Assembly: GCA_028622995.1 (NCBI GenBank)
Contig: JAJQJQ010000038.1
Coordinates: 372,001-436,000, forward strand
From: Panagrolaimus kolymaensis
Lineage: Eukaryota; Nematoda; Chromadorea; Rhabditida; Panagrolaimidae
DNA length: 64,000 nt
Direction of reading: 5' to 3'
In this document: positions 1 to 13,055 of the stretch, one piece after another
Layout of the letters: every line of letters starts with the position of its first letter
How positions within the stretch are numbered: position 1 is the stretch's first letter
Translations under genes and position numbers: made by a program
Notes under the pieces: generated by a model
Seen by the model: only the letters and a program-made list of their open reading frames with translations
The model's database searches: none
Told to the model about the DNA's origin: nothing

Positions 1-591
1 ACTCTTAACCAAGTTATGCCAAATGGAAGTCAAAATTTGCCAACTTCCATGGAATCTGGTGGCGCTTCCATTCAACATAATGGCCAACAACCTATTCCTT
101 ATGCAATGCCATATGTTCAAGGCCCTTATATGCAACAATATGTTACTGTAAGCTAACTAACTTATTTCATTGGCTGTCTAATTATAGATTTACTTATTTT
201 TTTAGCAAATGGATGGTCAAGTTTTTCCTTCCTTTATTCCCCAAGGACAATATATGACTCCAGAGGTTTGTTTATTGTTTATACTTTGCTTTATAATTTA
301 AAAAGAAGCCTTTTTTTCTTGCAGATGTTTACGGGTGGTCCACAGCAACCAAATCCTTATCAAACAGCTCATCAAATATATCAAATGCAAACACATATTG
401 AACAACAGCAACAACAACAAGATGCTCATCAACATCATCATGGAATTGATGAAGAGGAAGATGATGATGATGATGCTCAAAGTGGTGGCGAAAGTGGTGG
501 ACAAGGTTTAGTATCCCCAAGCACGACTTCTGGAAATAATTCAGCCAATGTAAATGATAAACCACAAACATCGCCAGCTGCTGAAAAGTGA
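1..591 (+). CDS. 3' end of a Gln-rich, acidic-tailed protein (partial)
   Basis: This is the C-terminal part of a gene that begins before the window. Three exons are seen: 1-147, 206-265 and 325-591, all joined in phase 0, with introns opening on GTAAGC and GTTTGT and closing on TTTTTAG and TTGCAG. The visible part is about 157 residues, rich in Pro, Tyr, Gln and Met. A Gln run and a His run are followed by an acidic run (EEEDDDDD), a Gly/Ser stretch and a TGA stop at 589-591. No domain can be seen. Such tails are common in transcription factors and RNA-binding proteins, so a regulatory nuclear protein is possible, but that is inference only. I do not recognise the family. The exon structure is well supported. 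Confidence 0.7.
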
Positions 592-2009
592 ATTTAATTT
601 AAACATATTTTTCTTTGTATTTGTCGCCTTCTTTGGGGAATAAGTATTTTTATAGTGCATTATGTTATGTACCTACTTTTTTCTATTCCCCTTTTAAACA
701 ATGCATAGACTTTTTTGAATTCTTTTTTAATTTTGCACGCAAATAATTTCTATGACAATTTTTTTTCTTGATTGTTTGTAAATAATTTTTGCTCTCATCA
801 TTTTTTTTATTTAAACCTTCATTGTCTGTTTTTTTAAGCTAACATAGCTTTTTCCCGTTTCACCTAGCCTTGATTTTTTTGTTTTTTTTTTGCTAAAAAT
901 GCTCAATGGATTTTTTTACAGTCGTTTTTGACTACACTTTTTTTTCTAATGCTTTTTAACAGTTTTTACGTCAGATTTTTTAAAATTTTATTTTTTGAAG
1001 GGTGTAAATATTTTTTCGTATTTCCCGCTGATTCTTGTTAAAAAAATATTTATATATTATAATTTTAAAAATAATTATTATTTCTTTTTCTTTTTTTAAA
1101 TATTTGATTCAAGTTTTTTATTTTAAATTTAGCGCAAGTCGCTATAAGTGAGTGGTAAAGTTATGAATTAAATAATAGAGCCTTCGAAGTATCTTTTTTT
1201 AAAGTAAAATCGAAAAACTTTTGTTGTCCATTTTTTTATTTCTTGTGTCTTATGTTTTTTCTTATGTAATTATTATTTATAATTTTGTTTGCTTGTAAAA
1301 AAATTTTCTGCGACTATTTTCGCAAATGTTTTTTTTTCTTCCCGCAAGTTTCTTTTTTATTTTTTGGTTTTTCTCTTTTTCATTCGGGGTTTGTAAAGCA
1401 AAAAAAATGTAAATTGTATAATAAATTTGTGCCTTATCGTTTTTTATATGATGCAAAAATTGTGAACATTTTTTCTTCTTTTTTTGTTTTTGGTAACTTT
1501 ATTTTTTTCTAAATATTGTATTTATATTTATGAGCAAAAAAACTCGCACAAAATTTGTTCATTCTCCTTTCTTTTTTTGTTGTGCGTTTACTTTTCTTTC
1601 TTTCCACTTTTGTCTTTAACAATTATTTTGTTTTTATTTTGCTCCTCCAATCTGCCATTGTTTTTGTTTGATTCTATCAAATCAAAGTCTGTGATTTTCA
1701 AAATAATTTGAAAGAGGGAGCAAGAATAAAAGCAATGTGGCTTTGATAGAAATTAATTTTTCTTTTTATTTATTAAATTAACTTTTGTGTTCATTTACAA
1801 ATTTTAAAATGTGTTTTTAAAAAATAAGAGAAGAAGAAAAAATTAATAAAGAGTTAAAGACAATATTTTTTTTACAATGTATTTTGTTAGTAGCAAGCAA
1901 GTAGCAATCAACATGAAAAGAAGAAAATAAAAACACAAGTGTCGCATTTATATTTTAAATTTTAAAAACAAAAAACAAAAAAATGATAAGAAAAAAAGAA
2001 GATATTTTT
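592..2009. other. Intergenic, convergent 3' region
   Basis: This lies between the 3' ends of the acidic-tail gene (+) and the STAT gene (-). It is extremely T-rich on the + strand up to about 1700 and then A-rich, as expected for two facing 3' UTRs. Open frames here are Phe/Lys-rich read-through of homopolymers, with no domain and no splice logic. I see no further gene. Confidence 0.6.
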
Positions 2010-4643
2010 TTATGAGGAATCAACAGCGGCAACGGGTTTACTTTCAAGTGAATAAACGGTATCAAAATAACCTGGAGGCATAGCTAAACTCCAATTTTCT
2101 CCCCGTGTTTCTTCCACTCGCTCACGATCTTGCCATAAAAGGGAAACACGCTGAAAACATGGAAACATGTGAATTATTATATTTTTTTGATTAGCCTTGA
2201 AAAAGAATGAAAGAAAGAAAAAAAACTTGATCATGCGTAAAAATATTTTTATTTTTTCTATGTGTTTGACTAAAGATTAAGAACGCGGGAGGTACCTTTT
2301 GTATTTAATTCTATGAATTAATTTTAATACGGTGTTAAAAATTTTTTTCACTCACTCGATTTGGAAAAATATTTTGAATGAATGAAAAAGTTGGATTTGA
2401 TCGAATTGCATCCGCGATTGATGTGCCAATGGGCATTTTTTCTGCTTCCGTTTCATAATGTACCACTCGATGATCGGGGAGTTTACAACTTATTTTAAGA
2501 TATCCAATAACCATATCAGAAAATCGTATAAGCATCGTGGGTTGTATAACCGATCGCAAATTTCGTTCAGAAACTTCTTTACAACAAAAACCTGTTATAA
2601 GTCTGAAAAAAAAATTATTAGGTTTTGTATTTAGTTTAGTCTTTTTTTTTCAAAGCCACTTTAAATAATTAAATAAAATTTTTTTTTTAAATTTTTACCC
2701 ATCATTCCATTGCTCTTGCATATATTTGTTAACCATGGAAGCACATTTATAAAACCATTCATAAAATACACAAGGTATTGGACTTCCATCTTGCGTCTTA
2801 TTTTCTTTATGGGCGACTGTTTTATTAAAAAAGTTTCTTTTATGTACCATTCCATCGATGACACAAAGTCGCCGAGCAAGATGATCAAGATTTTCTTCTG
2901 AAAGGCCTCGAGGTTCTGGAAGGTCTACGGTTAATTCTTTGACATCTTGAGCTTCTTGAATGAGAGACATAAATTTAAGATTCAATGCATTTCGAACACG
3001 TTCCCATGATACGTTGTCAGGGACAACGGAAAGTATACCAGTCTAAAAATATATGGGAAAAATAGAAAAAATAAGCTTCAAAAAAAGTAGAAAAGTTTAC
3101 TCCTTCAGCAAAAGAACGATTCCAGAAAAGTGAAGCTTCAGCTTCAAGGGAAGAATGAACCAAAGCAGCCACGGGAAGGGAAAGTTTATATCCGCTGACT
3201 TCAATATAATGATGACCAGTTAATTCAATCTTAAAAAAATAGAGAAAGTATTAAGCTTATTTTAGGTTGAGAAAATTATTACTTGGTAGGCTAAATAATA
3301 TCTCAAAGATGAAACTTTTGAACGACGAGTGCCTTTTCTTTCATCACTGCCATTATCAGTTGCAGATCTTTTAGTTGCAACTGCATTTTCCACTAATCTC
3401 TAAATAATTAAATTTTTTAAAAATAATTTTTGCATTTTGTGTGTATATATTTTTAAAACTTACAATTCGATCAAATGAAGCTCTACAAACTGGAGCCATA
3501 TGCAAAGAAGTAGGGGGATCCGTTTGAAATTTGGCTTCATTATAAATTAAATGAAACGATTGTTCTATGGTTGCAGATTGGCATGGATCTTGTTGAATTT
3601 TTCTTGCCATATCTTCATTAATTATTTCCACACGAACTTTTGAACATTGTGATCGAACTCCAAGCGCTTCGCCTCCAAGTAAACGAAGCTCAGTTTTGCA
3701 TGGAAATCGAGTGCTTCGATGACTATCACTTCCTCGACATTTTACGAGAACCACGGGAGGCTGAATAGCAATCACTAAAGATTGCCAAACAAATTGTCGA
3801 GTATTTTGAATTAAATCATTTCGAGATTTATGCAATCTTCCAAAAAGGTCGGGAGTTGTGTTATCAATGATGTTGTGAAGTTGATTAACAATATTAAGCA
3901 CGATGGCAATTTGTTGTCCACATTCTTCAAATTCTTGATCCATGACATCAAGGAGGTCATAATGATTTCGAATTGCAGCTCGAGGTCCACAACTTATTTC
4001 TTTTTGCTTAATCAACCAATCCACGAGTTTTTCAGCTACAAGAATTTGCATTGCTCGACCCATTAAATTTTGGGAGGTTTCAATTTGGGACATAAGTTGC
4101 TGAAAAATTAAAAAATGCATTTTGCTAATAAAGTAAAAAAGTAAAAAGATGTCAAAATTTTTTTTACCAGCTTTAATTTTCCAATTTTACTTTCAAGACC
4201 AAAAACATAATTTTGTAATTGTTGAGCGTAATCATGGATTTGTTGAACTTCTGGGGTCATTAATGCGCCTCGAATAGCCCGCTCTAAAATAACGATCTCA
4301 TTTAAGGAAGCATGCAAATTAAAACAAACCTTCAAATTTTTTATTAAGTTGCTTGAGTTCTTCACATCTTCCAGGAACTTCATGTTTAGCAGCCGTTAGC
4401 TGATTAAAAATGGCGTTACAATGCTAAAAATGAAAATTTAAGTTTAAATGAAGCCACTTTTTTTAAAACTCATACCTGATTGGATTGAATAAAAGCTTTA
4501 ATAGGATCAAGATTTCTAGTATCAATATAAAATTGATTACTCAATGGATTATGGAATGGCGAACTGACGGGTGTGTGCAAAGTAGGCAAGGTTGGTTCAG
4601 TTAATAATTCTGGTGGATGAAGAGGTGATAAAATTCGATCCAT
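2010..4643 (-). CDS. sta-1: STAT family transcription factor
   Basis: This is a signal-activated transcription factor that acts as a dimer after tyrosine phosphorylation. Exons (minus): 4643-4476, 4423-4330, 4283-4168, 4099-3464, 3399-3283, 3229-3101, 3042-2699, 2602-2356 and 2150-2010, giving about 663 residues. It starts MDRILSPLHPPE, with no STAT N-terminal domain, as in C. elegans STA-1. Residues about 60-230 are the helical coiled-coil region. The DNA-binding domain opens near residue 239 (QPPVVLVKC). The SH2 domain carries TMLIRFSD with the phosphotyrosine-binding Arg near 562. Tyrosines near 645 and 650 (PGYFDTVYS) are candidate phospho-sites. The junction between exons 8 and 9 is uncertain: an extra 69-bp phase-0 exon (about 2297-2229) could be included. 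STA-1 and STA-2 cannot be separated with certainty. Confidence 0.9.
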
Positions 4644-5657
4644 ATTTATTTCTTTTTTTTTCTTTCACGTCAAAAAAAAGGGAAACAGATGTTCTTCTTT
4701 TTTGGGAAATCAATCGTCGTAGTTCAAAATGAACCCCAAAAAATAAAGAAGGAAGAAAACTTTAAATAAAACAAATTATCTAAAACTACCAAAAACATCA
4801 AATTTAATTAATCGAAATCAAAGAGAGCAACTAAGATAGTCGAAGCACGTAACTTTCACATTTTCTTTAGTTGGGCGAATTTTTTTAAACTGCAAAAGTT
4901 TTTAAAAAAAGATTGTGTTTTCAAAAATAATAATCTTGTATGAAACAAAAATTCATAACAACAAAGATAGCAGAAAAGTTTCATAGTGGTATCAAACAAA
5001 AATCAAGAAAAGTTAAAGTTTACTTTTTTTATAAATGTTTCTAAGAGAAAAAACCTGAACGACGGTGGAACACAATCCACTTGTCAGAAAAAAAAAATTA
5101 AATAAAAATGAAAGAAAGTTTTAGTTAGTTAAAACACATACATGGGTATGCTACTCTCTAGTTACTGCTGATGCTGCTACAGAGAAAAAAAATATCAACG
5201 AGAGTCAACTCTCCTTTCTTCTTTTTTAAATTTTAACTAATTTAATTGTGCGTGTCTCAAAACAAAAAACTATCACACTTATAAATCACATTTTTTTAAA
5301 GTTAACCTTGCTTCAAAAAAGATTTTATGACATGATAACCTTCGAGAAACAAGAGAGGAAAAAAAAGAAGTTTTTTTTGCTTTATAAGTTTCGCGTTCAT
5401 TCATATCAATTAATTTCACAAAAAGATGGATTGGGCATGAAAGTATAAAAGTGAAAAATAAAAAATAATTTTTATTCAACGAAAAAAATAATTTCTGTAA
5501 ATATTTTCAGAATAATTAAAAAATAAAAAAAGGCCTTGTTGTTGATTTCTTTTAAATACAATTACTGTATTAAAAAAATTAAAATATTTTGCATGGTTTT
5601 TGTTTTAAAAAAAATAAGTGAACACAAAAAAAAAACAAATGGAGTAATTTTTTAATA
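4644..5657. other. Intergenic, upstream of STAT and downstream of ced-6
   Basis: This about 1-kb AT-rich stretch holds the 5' flank of the STAT gene and the 3' flank of ced-6, both on the minus strand. I find no coding pattern, repeat or RNA gene. The short open frames at 5248-5479 are on overlapping strands and lack any protein signature. Confidence 0.5.
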
Positions 5658-7252
5658 TTATTTATTGCCATTTACATGTTTGTTGCTGTTGCTGCTTGAA
5701 GGCATAACATATTCATCTTCATTATGGTGGTGACTTGATCCGTTGTTTCCACTACCAAGGGGATTTGTAAAGCCGCCCATTTCATTAATTCTGAAAAAGA
5801 GAAGAGGAATATTCAAGAAAAAATCAATCAAAATTTTTCACCAGAAATTTTTGATTAAAGTGAATCCGAATTTATAGGAAATTTTTAATTTTCCAAAGAT
5901 TAAATGAAAAATTCTGATTGATTTTTTAAAGAGTTATATTACCTTGAATCACATTGAGCAAGCATGGCTTCAATATTTTTCATATTATCATCTGTTTCAC
6001 TATTGGGATCACTATTTTGATGTTTTAATGATTCATGGTCTGAAAATAAAAATGATAGTTAAATAAATTATTTTTGATTGCTAAATTTAAAAAGGTTTTT
6101 ATTGCTTACTTTCTTCTCTCTTTTCGCCTGCTCGAGGATCGAATGAGTCATCAAAAACATTATCCATTTTTTCAATATGCAAGTTTTCAAGTTTTCTTCC
6201 AACTTCGGGTCCACTTAAATCAAGATCAAAAAGGGGATCTGATGGATCAATGAGTGCTCTTGAAGCAGCTTGACCACGTCGAGGTGCAACAGGTGGAGGA
6301 ACTAAAGGCAATATAGTCGTACCATAACCCACTGGAGGTTGTTTAGGAACGGGTGTTTCTGGCAAGGCTGGACGCGATTCTTCTGTGATTCCAGATTTAC
6401 GCCTTAAAAAATCATTTTCTATTTTTAATGCACGATTTTCTGCTTCAAGATTTTTTATTTTTTCTTGTAATTGTGTTATATCTTCTATTGGTGGAACCAC
6501 TTTTGTTGTTTCTTTATCGATATATTCCTGGAAAAAAAAAAGCTTTAATTATCTTCTAAGAAAATTAAATATAAGTTACTTGGAGAGCTAAATCAAACGC
6601 TTGACCAATGGTTAGAGTAATTTGTTCAGCAAGTTTATCACTTAAAAATAAATAACATATATGCTTATGTTTATCATCGCTTGCAATATAAGCAAATACT
6701 CTTTTATCCTAAAAACCAAATAATTAAATTTCAATCAATAAAAAAATACGAATCATAAAAAATGTGAGCTATTCTTACTTGTTTATCATCAGCACAAAAT
6801 GAAATTTTATTTAATGGATGAACATGCAAAATTTTCTTATTTTTATTTTCCACAACTTGAACATGTCGAGTATTAATTTTTATTTCAACTTTGGGTAATT
6901 TTCTCATAGATGTTTCCATTCCTCGTACTTGAAGTTGAAACCTTATGGCATGGATAGCATCTCGAACTACATGAACGCCTTTGGGTTGGGCTACTTCAGT
7001 GCTGCCAAGCATTTTAACTCCATATTCCACTGTTCCACGAACCAAAGAAGCTAAAAATATATATAAAATTAAAATTTAAAAACCAAAAAGCTAAAGATAC
7101 AAACCTGAAGGATGTATCCATCTTGATGGATGTTCTTTTAATGCAGCATGATTGCTGCTGCTTGATTTTCGTAAAGTATTTGGTAATAATCCATTGGTGG
7201 TCGACGAAATAGAACGTTTTAACGTTTCATAAACTTCTTTAGTTTTAGACAT
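5658..7252 (-). CDS. ced-6: CED-6/GULP PTB-domain engulfment adaptor
   Basis: This cytoplasmic adaptor binds NPxY motifs of the engulfment receptor CED-1 and promotes clearance of apoptotic cells. Exons (minus): 7252-7105, 7050-6779, 6708-6580, 6527-6110, 6039-5943 and 5790-5658, giving about 398 residues (C. elegans CED-6 is somewhat longer). The PTB domain covers about residues 40-185. It shows [37 protein letters not shown] and [10 protein letters not shown], all hallmarks of the CED-6/GULP family. A Leu-rich coiled coil (residues about 195-220, starting [19 protein letters not shown]) matches the family's dimerising leucine zipper. A Pro-rich stretch follows, then [11 protein letters not shown] and a His/Ser-rich tail. 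All junctions keep frame. It is divergent from cdk-5, with 717 bases between the two start codons. Confidence 0.95.
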
Positions 7253-7969
7253 TTATTTATAATATATATATTTTTTTAATTTACGAATAATATATTTAAT
7301 AAATAACAATAATTTTAAATTTTTAAGCTCTCTTACTCAACCTTTTACACTTATGTTTTTTTGTCCAGCTCACTCAAATATACACACGGAGAAAAAAAAG
7401 GATGAAATGATGATCGTCCTTCTTTTTTTCTTTTCTTTTTTCTAGATTCTCCACTAACCAAAAGCAGCGCGGTCAAAGCGAACAGCAAAAACGTCGCAGT
7501 CGTTGTTGTTGCGTTGAAAAAAAAGATCGAATTTGTAAAAAAGACTGTCGTCGTTGTCGGTCGAAAATAACACACACACAAAAAATATGCGTCAGAAGAA
7601 AAAAAGGGAGAGGTGATGAATCAATCTACCGCAAAAAGAAAAAATAAGTAAAAAAACAACAACAAAATATTTGATTTTTTAATTGCTTGCTTTTTATTTT
7701 TTAATCATTGCATTTATCGTGGTCTAAAAAAGTGATTTACCAAATTTGCATTTTCAATTTTACGAATTCCTTTGTTTATGGTAAAAAAATAAATAAAAAA
7801 CTGCGCAAAATATCTTAAAACGAATTTATTTATTTTTAAAGCCAATAAAGGCAGCAAGCAACAACAAAAAAATAGAAGCAGCTCAATAACAACAATAATA
7901 ATAACAATAAATTATTTTTCTCCTTCATCTCTTACTTACTTAATATATATATATGAATTTAAAAATAGA
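7253..7969. promoter_or_regulatory. Divergent intergenic region between ced-6 and cdk-5
   Basis: Only 717 bases separate the two divergent start codons, so both promoters must lie here or very near. The left part (about 7430-7620) is less AT-rich and has TTG/GTC/GTT-type repeats, and the right part is AT-rich with CAA/TAA repeats just before cdk-5. No specific factor site is recognised. The role rests on position alone. Confidence 0.4.
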
Positions 7970-9094
7970 ATGGAAAAATATCAAAAATTAGGGAAAATTG
8001 GTGAAGGTAAGTATGACATAAAGGGTTATCTTTCTCTTTTAAAATATGAAATGCTTATGGATATTTTACGGATATCGTGGTTTCAGGAACTTATGGAACT
8101 GTTTATCGAGGAGTTATCAGAGATTCATTGGATTCGATCGCTTTGAAGCTGGTTCGATTGGATGATGAAGATGAAGTAAAGTTCTTAACTATTTCCATTC
8201 TTAATCAGCTATTTATTTATTTTTAAGGGTGTTCCAAGTTCAGCTTTACGCGAGATTTCACTTTTAAAACAATTAAAGCATCCCAATGTTGTATCTCTTT
8301 ATGATGTGGTTCATTCATCTGGATCACTCGTGCTTGTATTTGAATATTGTGATTTGGATTTAAAAAAATATTTTGATAATGTTGGAGGAGAAATCGATTC
8401 TATTACTGTTCGAAGTTTAATGCATCAATTACTTTCTGGGTTAGCGTACTGTCATGCCAATAATGTTATGCATCGAGATTTAAAACCACAAAATTTACTT
8501 ATAAATACTCATGGTCATCCATCTCCCCAACTAAAACTGGCAGATTTTGGGTTGGCTCGAGCATTTGGAATTCCAGTTCGTTGTTATAGTGCCGAAGTTG
8601 TCACATTATGGTATCGGCCACCTGACGTTTTATTTGGAGCTAAACTTTATAATACTGCAATAGACATGTGGTCTGCTGGTTGCATTTTTGGAGGTAATCC
8701 ATATTAGTTTTTTTTCAAAAAATAATAATAAATTTTTAAATTTTAAGAAATTGCAAATTCTGGAAAACCTCTTTTTCCTGGAGCTGATGTCGATGATCAA
8801 CTCAAACGAATTTTTAAAGTTCTTGGAACTCCAACAGATGAAACATGGCCGGGAATTAGTTCCCTTCCTGAGTACAAACCATTTCCATATTATAATCCCA
8901 TTTCAAGCTTTCGTCAATTAATCCCAAGCCTATGTTCAAATGGTCGTGATCTCATTCAAGTTAGTTCTCACTTTTTAAAATAATTTTATGACTAACTTTT
9001 TATTATTTTTTAGAAGCTGATAGTTTGCAATCCTGTAAATCGACTCAGCGCTGAAGCCGCAATGCGTCATTCATATTTTAATGCTTTTGTATAA
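7970..9094 (+). CDS. cdk-5: Cyclin-dependent kinase 5
   Basis: This proline-directed Ser/Thr kinase of the CDK5 class acts in neuronal polarity and trafficking. Exons: 7970-8006, 8087-8175, 8228-8693, 8748-8959 and 9014-9094. The product is about 294 residues, full length for the family. Seen motifs are the Gly loop GEGTYGTVY, the catalytic Lys in [10 protein letters not shown], and the αC helix [20 protein letters not shown], where C. elegans and human CDK5 carry the same PSSALRE core. The catalytic loop is [10 protein letters not shown], then [19 protein letters not shown] (CDK5-type, with a Ser where other CDKs have the activating Thr) and [12 protein letters not shown]. One oddity is about four extra residues (NTHGHPSPQ) just before the LKLADFG strand. 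The gene converges with abcf-2, with 261 bases between stops. Confidence 0.96.
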
Positions 9095-9355
9095 TAATAA
9101 TATTTTTTCTTTAAATTAAAATTTTAAAATACATTCCAAAAAAAAAATTTTTTCCATCATTATTTATTTGATCAATGCAATCAACGACAAACAACAACGG
9201 TGATCACGAAAACAAAAGTTCGTCCACCAACAAAAAACATGAAAGAAAGGAAGAAAAAAAAATGATAAAAGAAAAGATGACAACAATATTAGCTTCAGAT
9301 ACCAAAAAAACCAAAGAAAAACAGATAGGAAATATTCGAAAAATAATAATTAAAA

Positions 9356-11415
9356 TTAACGTTCAACAATTTTTTGGACATTTCTTTGAACATTTCTTTC
9401 AATTTTTCTTCGCAACATTTCTTTATATGAAAAGATATCACCTTCCCATTTAGTAATTTTTTGATTATCACAAATCCAAATTTCTTCTGTAACTTGTTGA
9501 ACAAGACGGAAATCGTGAGAAACAAGGATTAATCCACCACTGAAATTATTAATAGCTTCAGCTAAAGCATCTATGCTTTCCATATCCAAATGATTTGTAG
9601 GTTCGTCGAGCAATAACAAATTAGGTTGTTGCCATGCAAGCCATGCAAAAGATACCCGACAACGTTGTCCATCGGATAATTGTTTCATGGGACAAACCTT
9701 AAAATTAAAAATAAATTAGAAATGCAAAAGTTGTTGTAATCTGTCTTACTTGTTCTCGACCAGTTAAACCATAACGTCCAATAATTTTACGCATTTCTTC
9801 AACTTCTTTAACATCAGGATAAGATTTCATCATGAATTCAAGACCCGAAAGTTCAAGGGGCAATTCTTCATGAAGATGTTGATGGTATCGGCCAATTTTA
9901 CAATGAGAATGGCGTCGAATCATGCCATCAGTGGGTTGACAATCAGCTGCCAAAAGCTTAAGTAAAGTTGATTTGCCAGCCCCATTAGGTCCGACTAAAG
10001 CAACACGAGTATCAAGATCGATACCAAAATCGAGATCTTTGTAAATATAAGCTCCTGTTTCACTATACTTAAATGAAACATGTTGAATCATAATAACTGG
10101 GGGAGGGACATGAGAAGCTTCAAAAAAGTAAAATTGTTTAACCATGTCAGTTTGAACTCTTTCTGTCAAACCACCAGCAACCATTTTTGCCATAGTTTTT
10201 TCTTTACTTTGTGCTTGTCTAGCAAGTTTAGCGGAACCATGACCGAAGCGAGCAATGTACTCCTATAAATATTTTTATTATAAAAGTCCATAATGATATG
10301 CTCTAAATTTACCTTCATGTTATTCAACTGATCTTGTTCCCATTTATATCGCTTGGCTTGATTTTCCAACAATTCAGCTTTGGTTCTAATAAATGTATCA
10401 TAATTACCCTAAAATTAAAACTTTAAAATAAAAATTCACAAAATTTACAAGAACTAACGGTATAATAAACAAGCTTCTTTTGAAAGAGATGAATGACATT
10501 GGTACAAACATTATTCATAAAATCTTGAGAATGTGAAACAATTAATAAACATCGTTTATATTGAGCCAGCTCAGTTTCAAGCCATACGCATGCATCCAAA
10601 TCCAAATGATTTGTTGGTTCATCGAGGAGAAGAATGGTGGGTTTAAGATATAATGCTCGAGCGAGAGCAATTCTCATTCGCCAACCACCAGAAAAATCTT
10701 TGCATTTTTTTAGCATCATTGAATTCGAAAATCCTAAACCGCATAATATTGCTGCAGCTTTTACTTCAGCTTTATCCGCTTCCATTTCATCCAAACGATC
10801 ATAGATATCAAGAAGTTGATTTTGACTATCTAAAATTATTAAGTTTTAGAAGAGTAAAAATATAAAATAGCACAAAGACAAACCTTCATCTTCGCATGAA
10901 GCCAATTCTTCAGCTCGAGCTTCAAGTTGCTTCTTCTCTACATCAACATCATAAACGGCTTTTAAAGCAGACATTTCTGATGCAGCCATTTCTCGAGAAA
11001 CCAAATACATATCAAAATGATCGGGCACAGGCATTTCTCGATGGTAAAGGGCTTGCAACAAAGTTGATTTACCCGAACCATTCAATCCGATCAAACCATA
11101 ACGACGCCCTTGATTAATTTCCAATGTAGTATCTGTGACAATTTCTCGACCATGGAAAGTGACCGTTAATTGTTCGACCTTTAAATCTCTTGATTTTGGT
11201 TGAGATGCTAACACAGCTGCAACTGAACGAGCATGTGCATTTTCTATTTCAATATTTTGAAGAAGCGCAGCTGCGGCATCAATTTCCGCATTGATGTCTA
11301 TTGTTGTACCATTGGTATCTGGAGTTTTAGTTCCGCCATTCTCCATTGGTTTTCTTGAACCTTTAACTGCAGCCTTCTTAGCTGCAGCTCGTTTTTGTTT
11401 GGCGTCAGAAGGCAT
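9356..11415 (-). CDS. abcf-2: ABC-F ATPase, ABCF2 type
   Basis: This is a soluble twin-ATPase ABC protein without membrane segments. ABC-F proteins act on ribosomes and translation. Exons (minus): 11415-10884, 10829-10459, 10408-10313, 10262-9750 and 9697-9356, giving 617 residues (human ABCF2 is about 620). The Lys/Ala-rich N-terminus is followed by domain 1, with Walker [10 protein letters not shown] near residue 110, signature FSGGWRMR and Walker [13 protein letters not shown] linker (residues about 300-390) leads to domain 2, with Walker [10 protein letters not shown], signature LSDGQRCR and Walker [12 protein letters not shown]. Both signatures deviate slightly from LSGGQ. The tail is Arg/Glu-rich. 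A TTACAG acceptor lies 19 bases before the ATG (about 11434), a plausible spliced-leader trans-splice site. All phases agree. Confidence 0.95.
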
Positions 11416-13055
11416 TGTTTTTATTTTTGTTACCTGTAACAATATATATATATATAATCATAAAAAACAATCGAATAGAAAAATGTGGTTATTAACGAAA
11501 TGAGCGCGAGATTTTTAAAAGATGGTTTAATACAATATTTCGAAATGTTTTCAAACAAATTCAAAAAAATAAAATCAATTTTAAGGCAATAATTTAAAAA
11601 AAATTGAATTCAAGGCAATCGAGTAATTTTTATTTTATTTTTGACGAAACAAATGAGGCTTATGAAGAAACAAATTTATAGGATAAAAAATTATTTCAAG
11701 TAAGCCTCACAATAGATTAAAACTAATATTAACCAAATATTCCAATCTAAACTTAAACAACAAGTTTCTTATATACTAAAAACCGAAAATAAAATATTTT
11801 TAATCCTTAGATGGATGAGAAGGGGTAAAGAGAGGTTTCAAAATTAAAAAAGTCCAAAGTAAAAAATCCTTAGAATGAAATAGGAAGCGCGACCCAATTC
11901 AACTCTTATAACGAAAATATCATCATCATCGTCGTCTGTCTGGTTGTATGTCTGGACAAGCAAGCAAGAAAGCCCTCCCATGGATTTCCCATTGCATTAA
12001 AATAAAAGAATGAAAAGCAATAATAACAAAATTTTATTTGATTTTTTTTAAAAACTTAAAATAAGGATAGCTTTAAACAATCCTAAAAATCAAAAAAATA
12101 CACATATTTAAATTTAACTAAACAAAATTATTCGTTAATATCTAAATGCATTAAAATTATAATTTCACCATGTTGAGTAACTTTATTTAATAGGATAATG
12201 ATAGAATGATTAGAATTCTGTGTAAAGATACTGAAGCTTCTTCATAGCGTAAATTTTTTGTTTGTTCAACTTTTCTAAGAATTGTTGTGCAAATACTTTT
12301 TTATCCGTGAACAAGTTAATCAATAAAGCTTCAATCTTTTTGTTTTTACTTTTATAAATATTGCAAAGATAAATATTAAAACAGTATTACAATGTGGAAA
12401 AAAAAACATTCAAATACAATGCAATAAAGTTTTTTACAATAAATCTAAAATTTAAAAGCAATTTTATCTTTCATGAATATGCAAATTAAAGATTCAGTAG
12501 CATTGATATGTGTTTTTTTATTTGGTTTAAAATGTTACTTTGAGGGCCTATCTTAATGTCAAAGCAAACAGACTTTAAAAAAAATTAAAAATTGTAAAAT
12601 AAAAGTGCAATTTTAGGATTAATCATCTCTTGGATTTGATTTGCTCTTAATGGAGTTAGTTATTAATCAAATCCCGCCAAACACTTTTTTTCAAAAAGTG
12701 GATCAACGCCTGCATAAATATGAATGACCTTTTTTCATTTTTTAAACTTAAAAATCGCATTAGCGTTCATCCTTTTTTACAAATAGTTTCAATGCATTTT
12801 TTTTCTTCTTCATTTTTTGTTGTGACGCATGCTTTTTTTTTCTCTTTACACACGGCCTCTTGTCCTTGCCCTTTATTTTTCTCTAAAGAGACACAGTATG
12901 AATTGATGTGCAGGTTCTAGACTAAAAGGGCGGAGAATGGCTCACTTGCGAACAAAGATCTTACTTTCCTGCTGCCTAACCTTATTGCTTCTGCGCCAAA
13001 AAGATTTACTTTTGCTGAGCGCCACTGGTTCCGACCGGGTAGAAAAAACTCAAAA
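11416..13055. promoter_or_regulatory. Divergent intergenic region between abcf-2 and the ADP/ATP translocase
   Basis: This about 1.6-kb AT-rich stretch has no coding pattern. Near 12900-13040 the composition becomes clearly richer in G and C, just before the translocase start. That part contains a TGTGCAG acceptor-like site at about 12914 and probably belongs to a transcribed 5' leader or core promoter. I see no other defined element. Confidence 0.4.

Noticed and set aside
329..571. Minus-strand frame rich in His and Phe opposite the first gene
   Set aside because: It mirrors the Gln/His/Asp repeat of the real + exon and has no splice or domain support.
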